Shown: piece by piece, positions 1 to 6,159 of the stretch
Numbering within the stretch: the first letter of the stretch is position 1
Layout of the letters: every line of letters begins with the position of its first letter
From: Bacteroidota bacterium
GTDB taxonomy: Bacteria; Bacteroidota; Bacteroidia; Flavobacteriales; Flavobacteriaceae
Reading direction: 5' to 3'
DNA length: 6,159 nt
Assembly (NCBI GenBank): GCA_006227965.1
Contig: SBFL01000361.1
Coordinates: 1 to 6,159 of the forward strand
Position numbers and translations under genes: made by a program
The notes under the pieces: model-generated
Seen by the model: only the letters and a program-made list of their open reading frames with translations
What the model was told of the DNA's origin: nothing
The model's database searches: none

Positions 1-64
1 CTCGGGTACAAGAGGGCAACAGCAGGAACAGAATGGCATTTAAACAAAGAAGGGTGTTTTTCAT
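1..64 (-). CDS. Probable lipoprotein, N-terminal 21 codons only (runs off left edge)
   Basis: An ATG at 64-62 opens a frame that continues past the left edge, so only the first 21 residues are visible. They read as a lipoprotein signal peptide: MKNT at the N-terminus with a single Lys, a hydrophobic core (LLCLNAILFLLL), then a lipobox-like LPSC with the candidate lipidated Cys at residue 19. Pro at the -2 position is not the commonest residue, but Bacteroidetes lipoboxes are loose. Mature lipoproteins of this kind sit in the inner or outer membrane, and no function can be assigned because the mature domain lies outside the window. It is on the same strand as the efflux operon but 252 bases beyond the previous stop, so it probably has its own promoter. 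No clear Shine-Dalgarno site or Bacteroidetes -33/-7 promoter pair was seen upstream. A chance short open frame is possible, though the signal-peptide pattern argues against it. Confidence 0.62.
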   Translation of the reverse strand, partial: MKNTLLCLNAILFLLLPSCTR

Positions 65-198
65 ATGAATTTGTCTTTAGTGAATACGGAACGGGATTCT
101 CCCTGAACAGGTTGCATGCAAAACCCGGTTGGCCCTGGAAGAAACCATGGCTTGTCAGTGGACCGACCAACAAAATCTACATGGACGAAGCTACTCAC

Positions 199-214
199 GG
201 GGACTGCAGTCCCC
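199..214. repeat. Perfect 16-bp palindrome
   Basis: The sequence GGGGACTGCAGTCCCC equals its own reverse complement. As RNA it could fold into a six-pair G/C-rich stem with a TGCA loop. The flanking bases do not extend the pairing and no run of T follows on either strand. It lies about 100 bases after the CPXCG stop and 135 bases before the lipoprotein start. It could be a dyad operator, a weak transcript end, or chance. Confidence 0.5.
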
Positions 215-259
215 ATTCAGACCATGACGGTTCAATTAAGATTGCAGGGAGTGCGTGGC

Positions 260-287
260 TTCACACAGGTATGGCGCCCTCTGTGAA
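260..287. repeat. Short inverted repeat downstream of CPXCG gene
   Basis: TTCACA at 260-265 is matched by TGTGAA at 282-287, separated by 16 bases that include the palindrome GGCGCC. On the minus strand it begins 29 bases after the CPXCG stop, the usual place for an operon-end hairpin. The stem is only six pairs, half of them A-T, and is not followed by T's, so I do not call it a terminator. Confidence 0.3.
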
Positions 288-316
288 ATCCTCATCAAAG
301 TCCAGTAAGACATGGG

Positions 317-499
317 CTATTGCCCCAGTTGGCACACACCGAATTCCTGGAGGTCACCCTGGTCACACCTAACGGAAAGTTCCATGGGGTTGCAGCAAAC
401 CTCACAATCCTCAACGTAGGTCTGCACGGGTACGGAAGTATCAAGTAGTACAGAAATGGATTCCCAGCAATAGGGACACTGGAAAAAATGCTCGATCAT
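317..499 (-). CDS. CPXCG-motif cysteine-rich small protein (probable zinc binding)
   Basis: A complete 60-residue protein. It has an N-terminal CPYC pair (Cys8, Cys11), a central EDCEVCCNP block (Cys32, Cys35, Cys36) and extra Cys at 45 and 56. This is the pattern of the Cys_rich_CPXCG family: a CxxC knuckle, about 20 residues, then an acidic 'EDC.VCC.P' segment. The usual Gly after the first knuckle is Trp12 here (CPYCW). Length is normal for the family. Family function is not established; the paired cysteines suggest a zinc ribbon, which is inference. There is no signal peptide or membrane segment, so it should be cytoplasmic. The ATG at 499-497 lies 5 bases after the stop of the TolC-like gene, implying co-transcription with the pump, and MIEHFFQCPYC is a natural N-terminus for this family. 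Family assignment is confident; any role in efflux is not shown. Confidence 0.88.
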   Translation of the reverse strand: MIEHFFQCPYCWESISVLLDTSVPVQTYVEDCEVCCNPMELSVRCDQGDLQEFGVCQLGQ

Positions 500-504
500 G
501 CCAC

Positions 505-1827
505 CTAGAAATCTACATTGAGCAATTCCCCGCTGACCTGGAGCAATTGAAGCTCGGCCATCTTGGCGTTGTACTTGGCCTGGCTCCTGTCAAGTACGGC
601 ATTCAGGAGATTTAACTGGGCCACCCGGAAATCCACGGAAGTGATCTGTCCCAGTTCGTACCGCTCCCGCGACCGGTTGAAGTTGTCCAGGTTGGTCTGA
701 AGGTTCTTCTGCTGCACCTGCAGGACGAAAAGCGCATTCCGGTAATTGCCCCAGGCATTTTTTATATCCCGTTCCACTTCCAGTTCTGTCTGTTTCTTCA
801 ACAGCTGCTGGTTTTCGTAGGTGATTTTGGCGTTACGGCTGGAATTTATGGTCCGGCCCCCGTCAAAGAGGTTCCATGTTAGGTTGATGGCACCGTTCAC
901 CCCTGTGGAGGTATTCTGCAAAACGAAAGCCAGGGGGCTGTTGTTGCTGGACTCGTTCCAGCCATAGGATCCGGAAAGGCCTATGGTGGGCAGGTATCCG
1001 CTCCGTACAGATTTCAGGTTGTACTCTGAGATCAGGATATCCTTTTCAGCCAGCAGCATGCGTACATTGTTCTCCTTGGCCCTGGAAAGTATTTCCTCTA
1101 CCTCCAGTGCCGGCAGGAAGGTGACCGTGGTATCTGCCATATAGGTCTCGGAGAGGTCCCGGTTGAGGATCAGGTTCAGGTCCCGCTTTGTGTTGCGGAG
1201 CAGCTGCCCGGTATTGAGCAGGTTGACACTGTCCGTGTTCACGTCCACTTCTGCATTGAGCACATCCAACCCCGTGTTCTGCCCGAATTCGAACTGGTAC
1301 CTGGCCCGCTTCAGCCTGTTTTTGGAAATGGACAGGGCCTGGCTAAGGAATGAGGTGTTCTCTTCCAGTCTGGCCACTTCATAATAGACCGAAAATAATT
1401 GGAGCAGTGTGGTTTCGATGGTCTGCCTGACCTCGAGTTCCGATTGCTGGGAACGCTCCTGGAAACGTTTGTAATCCCAAAGACGGCCCAGGCCGTCAAA
1501 GAGTACATAATTCACGTTCAGAGATGCGTTATACCGCCGGGTTTCCGCGCCCTCAGCCGAACGGATATCCCCATTGGCCAGTTGCCCTTCCGAATCCTGG
1601 CGGTCAATACTTCCGCCGGCATTGGCACTGATAGTCGGGAGGTACCCTGAATTCAATATATCCGCATTGTTTTCCTCAATACTGCGCAGATTTTTGGAGA
1701 CCCGGATCCCCAGATTGTTTTCCAGGGTGAGGGCAATCGCCTCTTCCTTGGATAAAAGAGGCTCCTGTCCATAAGTGACCACAAGGCCGGCGATCCAGCA
1801 TAAAAGAGTGGCAAAAAAATGCTTCAT
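505..1827 (-). CDS. TolC-family outer-membrane efflux channel
   Basis: Outer-membrane component of a tripartite RND pump: it forms a trimeric beta-barrel plus periplasmic helical tunnel through which substrate leaves the cell. The 440 residues are typical for the family. Residues 1-20 are a signal peptide (MKHFF, hydrophobic core, cleavage probably near VTYG/QEP); Cys10 is not in a lipobox, so this is not an OprM-type lipoprotein. The TolC internal duplication is plain: SGYLPTI occurs at 60-66 and 276-282, LFDG at 109-112 and 320-323, and the 'Y..GQ.....' helical segment near 177-190 and 390-399, each followed by long Gln/Asn/Leu-rich helices. I chose the ATG at 1827-1825; a TTG one codon upstream is less likely. 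The start overlaps the permease stop by one base (TGATG), which favours translational coupling. Assignment to the family is firm; substrate is unknown. Confidence 0.95.
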   Translation of the reverse strand: MKHFFATLLCWIAGLVVTYGQEPLLSKEEAIALTLENNLGIRVSKNLRSIEENNADILNSGYLPTISANAGGSIDRQDSEGQLANGDIRSAEGAETRRYNASLNVNYVLFDGLGRLWDYKRFQERSQQSELEVRQTIETTLLQLFSVYYEVARLEENTSFLSQALSISKNRLKRARYQFEFGQNTGLDVLNAEVDVNTDSVNLLNTGQLLRNTKRDLNLILNRDLSETYMADTTVTFLPALEVEEILSRAKENNVRMLLAEKDILISEYNLKSVRSGYLPTIGLSGSYGWNESSNNSPLAFVLQNTSTGVNGAINLTWNLFDGGRTINSSRNAKITYENQQLLKKQTELEVERDIKNAWGNYRNALFVLQVQQKNLQTNLDNFNRSRERYELGQITSVDFRVAQLNLLNAVLDRSQAKYNAKMAELQLLQVSGELLNVDF

Positions 1828-4800
1828 CAAGACTGTTCTTCTAAAACGGTTGATTTCCTGTCTTTTTGGCTGGAATACGGACGGGATGAACTTTTGGATG
1901 CATTGGCCTCAGCCAGTTTGTGTTCCAGTTCTTCCTGGGTTTTCATTTCCATGATTACCCGTTCCACTTCTTCCCGGTCAATTTCCTTGCCTGTCCATAG
2001 CCATTTCAGCCTTGTCTTGGCGTTATTGACCACGGAAAGCAACAATGGCAGCATCAGCAGGGTCAGAATTGTGGCAATCGCTATTCCGTAGGAAATGGAG
2101 ATGGCCATCGGCTTGAGGAACTGCGCCTGCCGGCTCTTCTCTAACAGCAGGGGGGCAAGACCAGCAACGGTGGTGAGGGAGGTGAGGAAGATGGCGCGAA
2201 AACGCGAGCGCCCGGCCTCGAAGAGGGCATCCTCGAATTTCATGCCTTCCCTGAGGAAGGAATTGAATTTTCCGATCAGTACCAACCCGTCATTTACCAT
2301 AATACCAATAAGCGCAATGATCCCTAGAAGCGAAAGCACATTGATGGGCAGCCCGTGCAGCAGGTGACCCCAGCCTACGCCAATAATGCTGAAGGGGATC
2401 ATCGAAAGCAGAATGACCGGCTGGCTGTAGGTCCTGAAGGTAAAGGCGATCACGGCAAAGATCAGGAACAGGATCACCGGAAAGACCTTGTTTGCCGAAA
2501 TTGAAAGTTTTTGAGCTTCCCGGTTCTGCCCTTCATAGGAAACTGTAAGCCCGGGAAAGCGGGACAGAAGCCCGGGCATAAAATTGTTCTGAATATCCAG
2601 CAGGATATCCGTGGCACTTTCATTTGGATTCTCCAGGTCTGCCTCTACCCGGATTTCCCGTTTTCCGTCCAGGTGACTAATAGATTCATCCCCCCGGGCG
2701 ATGGAATAGGTGGCGATTTCCGAAAAAGGAACCCGCTGGCCGGTAGGGGTCAGGATACGCATATCGTCCAGGTTCGCTATGGAAGAGCGGTTGGACCGGT
2801 CGTACCGGACCCATACCCGTATCTCATCCTGCCCACGCTGAAATCTCTGAGCCTGGGCGCCAAAGAATCCTGACCGGACCTGGCCCATTACCTGTTGCAG
2901 GTTGAGACCCAGGGCATACGCATTCTCTTTGAGTTCAATGTCGATTTCCTTGATTCCCTCCGGGTCCGTATCGGTAACATCCGTGAGCTTTGGGTTGTTT
3001 TCAAGGTAGCCTCTCAACTCTTCCTTGGCAGCCTCCAGCTGCTGATTATTGTTGCTGAGCAGGGCCACCGAGATGGGGCTGCCGCCAAAGTTGCCCCCGG
3101 AGCCAAAGGTCAGGCGTTCCACCCCGTATACTTCCCCTACTTCCTCCCGTATGGCATTGGTGATTACAGAGCTCGGGAAATCCCGTTCTTCCCCGGGCAG
3201 GAGGTTCACCCTCAGGGAAGCCTTGTTGTTGCCAGGCCCAACCCGCTTAATGATGTTTTCAATTACCTGCTTGCCTTCTGTCTGTCGGGCCGTGAAATCG
3301 TCATTGACCCGCCAGGCCGCGTCTTCCACCCTGGTGATGATTTCCGAGGTAATTTCCGGGTTGGTCCCTTCCGGCATGAGCAGGTCAATGGATACCCGGT
3401 CACTCGCAATACTTGGGAAGATGGTGACCCGGATAACACCGGCACCTATAGAAGCGAGGGTTACCAGCAAGAGTGCAATGAAAATGGAAAAACTCAAAAA
3501 CCGATGCCCCAGCACAAACTTCAGGGTCGGGCCGTAAATACGGTCCCTGAGGAAAGACATAAACTGGTCCCCCCACTTGTTAAATACCCGCAACCGGGAG
3601 AAAATCCGGTCGAGGAAGTTTTTCTTTTTATTTTTTTTCCGCTCGCTTTGCCGTACCAGCGCTTTGGAGTGAGCAATATGGGCAGGAAGGATGATCAGCG
3701 CCTCGATCAGGGATACGGTCAGGGTCAGGATCACTACCACGGATACTTCTCCGAAGAATTCTCCGATCCGGCTGTCCAGGAACAGGAAGGTGGCAAAGGC
3801 AAGTACGGTAGTGATAATGGCCGATATGATAGGAGGTATTACCTCCATGGTACCATCGATGGCAGCCTGAATTGGAGTTTTACCCTTTTCGAAATGCTGA
3901 TAGATGTTCTCTGAGATCACAATCCCGTCATCCACCAGGATGCCAATCACGATTATCATCCCGAACAGGGAAAGGACATTAATGGTCACATCAAGGGACC
4001 CTGCGAAGATAAACATCCCCAAAAAGGATATGGGCAGGCCGAATGCAACCCAGAATGCCAGCCGGGTATTCAGGAAGAACGAGAGGAAAATCAGTACCAG
4101 CAGGATCCCCATGGCCCCGTTCTCCATCAGGAGTTTTGTCCGTTGCTTCAGGGTTATGGACTGGTCAGAATTCACGTCCAGGCGAACATTGTTGTGCGTG
4201 GCGTTAAAATCCTGAATGTAGGCGTTAATCTTATCCGCTGTCGGAATCAGGTCCTCGTTGTTGGTATTGCTCACCTCGATATTAACCGCCAGGTTGCCGT
4301 TAAAGTAACTGGCATTGGGGGTTTCGGAGAACCGGTCCCGGACCTCGGCCACGTCCTTCAGGCGGATCGTATTCCCCGACAGGTCTGAACGGACAACAAG
4401 GTTGTTCAGTTCATCCCCGTAATAAGAGCGGTTCTTGGCCCGGATCAGGTAATCTTCCTCCTCCGTCTTTATGTTCCCGCCGGTAGCCAGGATATTTGCC
4501 TGACCCACCGCCTGGGCAACTTCCTGAAAGCTCAGGTTATAGGCAAGCAGATCCTTCTCACGGACTGCAATTTCAATCTCTTCTTCAGGGTATCCGGTAA
4601 TCTCGATCTGTGAGATTCCCTCCATGGCCCTAAGATCGTATTCAATCTGACGGGCAATTTGCTTCAGGGTAGAAAGACCTATGCCCTCTCCACTCACGGC
4701 AAAACTGATGGTAGGGCGGATGGCTTCCTGTTTCGCGACCACCAGGGGTTCCATGCCGCCAGGGAAATTGGGTACCCGGTCCACCGCATTCTTAACCTCG

Positions 4801-5120
4801 GTCAGCATAACATCGATATCCTCGTCCTGGTCGATCTCCACAGTAATACTGCCCCCGTTTTCCCGGGAGGTAGAGGTCACCCTTTCAATGCCCACCAGGC
4901 CCTTGAGGTTGTCTTCGATCTTTAGGACGATGCCTTCCTCAATTTCCTGGGGTGCAGCCCCCGGATAGTTGATGTTGATGGTGATAATTTGTGAATCCAG
5001 AAGAGGGAAAAATGAGGAAGTCATACGTGAAGCGCCGACGATCCCAAAGACCACAAAGGCAAGGATGATGACGTTGACCGCCACATCGTACTTGATGAAA
5101 TAGCTAATTACTTTTCTCAT
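1827..5120 (-). CDS. RND efflux permease, hydrophobe/amphiphile type
   Basis: Inner-membrane transporter of the tripartite pump, a 1097-residue member of the AcrB/ACR_tran family that moves substrates from periplasm or membrane into the channel using ion flux. The architecture is complete: TM1 about 10-30, first porter domain 31-335, TM2-TM6 about 336-482, a Lys-rich cytoplasmic linker 489-502, TM7 about 540-560, second porter domain 561-875, TM8-TM12 about 878-1030. The TM4 Asp pair needed for proton relay is present (GILVDDGIVISEN, Asp397-Asp398). The TM10 position equivalent to the AcrB lysine is Asn943 (IGIMVNDGLVL), a variant found in other RND permeases. Residues 1031-1097 form a charged tail, partly helical, then Ser/Lys-rich, making the protein about 50 residues longer than AcrB. 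The ATG is 13 bases after the adaptor stop; GGAAA in that gap is a weak ribosome-site match. The charged TM4 residues and lack of CusA-type features argue against a metal pump. Exact substrate cannot be inferred. Confidence 0.96.
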   Translation of the reverse strand: MRKVISYFIKYDVAVNVIILAFVVFGIVGASRMTSSFFPLLDSQIITININYPGAAPQEIEEGIVLKIEDNLKGLVGIERVTSTSRENGGSITVEIDQDEDIDVMLTEVKNAVDRVPNFPGGMEPLVVAKQEAIRPTISFAVSGEGIGLSTLKQIARQIEYDLRAMEGISQIEITGYPEEEIEIAVREKDLLAYNLSFQEVAQAVGQANILATGGNIKTEEEDYLIRAKNRSYYGDELNNLVVRSDLSGNTIRLKDVAEVRDRFSETPNASYFNGNLAVNIEVSNTNNEDLIPTADKINAYIQDFNATHNNVRLDVNSDQSITLKQRTKLLMENGAMGILLVLIFLSFFLNTRLAFWVAFGLPISFLGMFIFAGSLDVTINVLSLFGMIIVIGILVDDGIVISENIYQHFEKGKTPIQAAIDGTMEVIPPIISAIITTVLAFATFLFLDSRIGEFFGEVSVVVILTLTVSLIEALIILPAHIAHSKALVRQSERKKNKKKNFLDRIFSRLRVFNKWGDQFMSFLRDRIYGPTLKFVLGHRFLSFSIFIALLLVTLASIGAGVIRVTIFPSIASDRVSIDLLMPEGTNPEITSEIITRVEDAAWRVNDDFTARQTEGKQVIENIIKRVGPGNNKASLRVNLLPGEERDFPSSVITNAIREEVGEVYGVERLTFGSGGNFGGSPISVALLSNNNQQLEAAKEELRGYLENNPKLTDVTDTDPEGIKEIDIELKENAYALGLNLQQVMGQVRSGFFGAQAQRFQRGQDEIRVWVRYDRSNRSSIANLDDMRILTPTGQRVPFSEIATYSIARGDESISHLDGKREIRVEADLENPNESATDILLDIQNNFMPGLLSRFPGLTVSYEGQNREAQKLSISANKVFPVILFLIFAVIAFTFRTYSQPVILLSMIPFSIIGVGWGHLLHGLPINVLSLLGIIALIGIMVNDGLVLIGKFNSFLREGMKFEDALFEAGRSRFRAIFLTSLTTVAGLAPLLLEKSRQAQFLKPMAISISYGIAIATILTLLMLPLLLSVVNNAKTRLKWLWTGKEIDREEVERVIMEMKTQEELEHKLAEANASKSSSRPYSSQKDRKSTVLEEQS

Positions 5121-5133
5121 CTAATTTCCGGTG

Positions 5134-6159
5134 TTACGGGTTCTGGTTGTTTTGGTCTGCCCCCCCGGAATCCTGATTCTGCCGGTAGGGTTGAATGACC
5201 ATCCCCGGGTAGGAGCCGGGTACGGAACGGGAAAGGTATACGGTGCCTTCTGGCAGGCCTTTCAATATAACCGTCTGGTCTGTAAAAAATACGGGGGTAA
5301 CAGGGAGCAGATCCAATACGCTGTCCCGGATGATGAACAGTTCCCCCTGCTCGGTAAGGAGTTTTCTTGGGATTTCGATGGCGTTTTCCTCTGCTCTTCC
5401 CTCTATGATAGCCTCCAGGTACATGCCCTCCTTCAATCCGGGGTCTGCCACATCGATAAAAACCGAAACGGTTTGGGTCTGTTGATTTACCGCTGCATTA
5501 ATCCTGGAAACCACACCCTCAAAAACCTGAGAGCCCTCCAGGTTCTCCAGGCGGACCTTTTTGCCCAGCCGAAGGAAATCGCTGTAGGACTTGTTTACGG
5601 CCACCTCGAGTTCATAAATTCTTGGATTTATGAAAACCCCCAGGGATTGCCCGGGCCTCACCAGGGTGCCTTCAGTGACCTGGGCCTCCGTAAGGACGCC
5701 AGAAAAAGGAGCGCGGATAACATACTTGGTCAGCCGCTGTTCTAGATTTTTTACGTTGTAATAGGTGGTGACGATATTTCTCCCATTGATATAATAGCGT
5801 TCCTGTTCCGAGGTCATCTCCGGCAGCACAGGAGTGCCTTTGGTAATGTCAAAGGAGTTGAGGTAGGCCTGCCACTTCGGATAGATTTCGGGGTAATCAA
5901 GGCGCAGGTCGGGCATGGCTGCCGTGATCAGGTTATACAGGTTGCTCTTGGCACTTTGAACGCTCGCCTGGTACTCAGAGGCATCGATACGCAAAAGGAC
6001 CTCTCCCCGGCTGAAGGCCTGGCCCGGTTTAAAGGGGTGGGAGCTGCCCTGGAAAACCCCCTGAACCTCCGCAAACAAGGCAACACGTTCCTTGGCCACC
6101 AGATTCCCGTTGGCTTCAACCTGTATAGGGACAGACTGGTTTCTAACCGTATCGGTAAA
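5134..6159 (-). CDS. RND periplasmic adaptor (membrane fusion protein, HlyD/AcrA type), N-terminus missing
   Basis: The frame is open to the right edge, so 341 C-terminal residues are visible and the signal peptide or lipid anchor is missing; GTG at 6099 is an internal Val, not the start, because homologous sequence (VEANGNLVAKERV) precedes it. Numbering from the first visible codon, the first half of the lipoyl/barrel-sandwich fold is at 14-60 (ALFAEVQGVFQ, then VLLRIDASEYQ), a short helical hairpin at 61-145, the second lipoyl half at 146-176 (YVIRAPFSGVL, the family hallmark), a beta-barrel at about 180-255 and the membrane-proximal domain at about 256-325. The tail (326-341) is Gln/Asn/Gly-rich. 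The protein bridges the permease and outer-membrane channel in the periplasm. It is the first visible gene of the operon, 13 bases before the permease. A G7 run near its 3' end makes the exact C-terminus slightly uncertain. Confidence 0.94.
   Translation of the reverse strand, partial: FTDTVRNQSVPIQVEANGNLVAKERVALFAEVQGVFQGSSHPFKPGQAFSRGEVLLRIDASEYQASVQSAKSNLYNLITAAMPDLRLDYPEIYPKWQAYLNSFDITKGTPVLPEMTSEQERYYINGRNIVTTYYNVKNLEQRLTKYVIRAPFSGVLTEAQVTEGTLVRPGQSLGVFINPRIYELEVAVNKSYSDFLRLGKKVRLENLEGSQVFEGVVSRINAAVNQQTQTVSVFIDVADPGLKEGMYLEAIIEGRAEENAIEIPRKLLTEQGELFIIRDSVLDLLPVTPVFFTDQTVILKGLPEGTVYLSRSVPGSYPGMVIQPYRQNQDSGGADQNNQNP

Larger units (their letters stand above)
65..316. other. Intergenic region between CPXCG gene and lipoprotein gene
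   Basis: These 252 bases hold no gene I can support. The forward frame starting at 112 runs antisense into the CPXCG gene and has no recognisable protein features. A 26-codon minus-strand frame (313-236) starts 3 bases after the CPXCG stop and is too short and featureless to call. Two dyad symmetries are present (199-214 and 260-287). Neither is followed by a T-rich tract on the minus strand, so neither is a convincing intrinsic terminator. A partial match to the Bacteroidetes -7 element (TAGATTTTG, about 179-171, minus strand) lacks a matching -33 element. No tRNA or other structured RNA was recognised. Confidence 0.6.

Noticed and set aside
199..287. Intrinsic terminator for the operon
   Set aside because: Stems are only six pairs and no T-rich tract follows on the minus strand.
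236..313. 26-codon minus-strand frame starting 3 bases after the CPXCG stop
   Set aside because: Its position is suggestive and it contains a CEATH string loosely like small Flavobacteria proteins, but it stops at once, lacks the rest of any such protein, and no other frame continues the similarity.
112..372. Forward-strand open frame of 86 codons across the intergenic gap
   Set aside because: It runs antisense into the CPXCG gene, has no plausible ribosome site, and its Ser/Lys/His-rich translation resembles no family I know.
1828..1830. TTG as start codon of the TolC-like gene
   Set aside because: The ATG one codon downstream gives the same signal peptide and a standard TGATG stop-start overlap; TTG starts are rare in this group.
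2895..3914. Forward-strand open frame of 339 codons inside the permease gene
   Set aside because: It is fully antisense to a clear, complete RND permease. Its translation shows no domain or signal peptide, and its composition is what the reverse of G/C-rich third positions produces.
5131..5745. Forward-strand open frame of 204 codons antisense to the adaptor gene
   Set aside because: The opposite strand encodes an unmistakable adaptor with the lipoyl motif; the forward frame has no recognisable features.
5134..6099. Adaptor gene beginning at GTG 6099
   Set aside because: The same frame is open to the window edge and encodes typical adaptor sequence upstream, and a start here would lack any export signal; the true start lies beyond the window.

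Overview
The window is one end of a bacterial gene cluster with all recognisable genes on the minus strand. The sequence points to a Bacteroidetes member, most likely Flavobacteriaceae. The evidence is the sequence style of the efflux proteins, a TolC-like protein whose signal peptide probably ends just before a Gln, a small CPXCG-family protein of a type familiar from Flavobacteria, and no strong Shine-Dalgarno sites. Base composition looks close to half G+C, with many G/C third positions. That is high for this group and recalls Robiginitalea-like genera, but naming a genus would be a guess.

Layout, in the direction of transcription (right to left): a membrane fusion protein (MFP, periplasmic adaptor) whose N-terminus is cut off by the right edge (6159-5134); an RND inner-membrane permease (5120-1827); a TolC-family outer-membrane channel (1827-505); a 60-residue CPXCG cysteine-rich protein (499-317); a 252-base intergenic region with two small dyad symmetries (316-65); and the first 21 codons of a probable lipoprotein leaving the left edge (64-1). 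Gaps within the first four genes are 13, -1 and 5 bases, so they very probably form one operon.

The first three genes encode a complete tripartite RND efflux pump: the permease captures substrate and is driven by ion flux, the adaptor seals it to the outer-membrane channel, and the channel opens to the outside. Residues in the membrane relay place the permease in the hydrophobe/amphiphile branch rather than the heavy-metal branch, but the substrate cannot be told from sequence. The CPXCG protein is the odd member: probably metal binding, of unknown function, and only 5 bases from the channel gene.

Most of the window is an ordinary efflux operon. I found no CRISPR array, RNA gene, insertion sequence or clear new system. 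The points worth a second look are the close linkage of the CPXCG gene to the pump, the TM10 lysine replaced by asparagine in the permease, a run of seven G near the 3' end of the adaptor gene with alternative frames that end exactly at the permease start, and the charged C-terminal tail of the permease.
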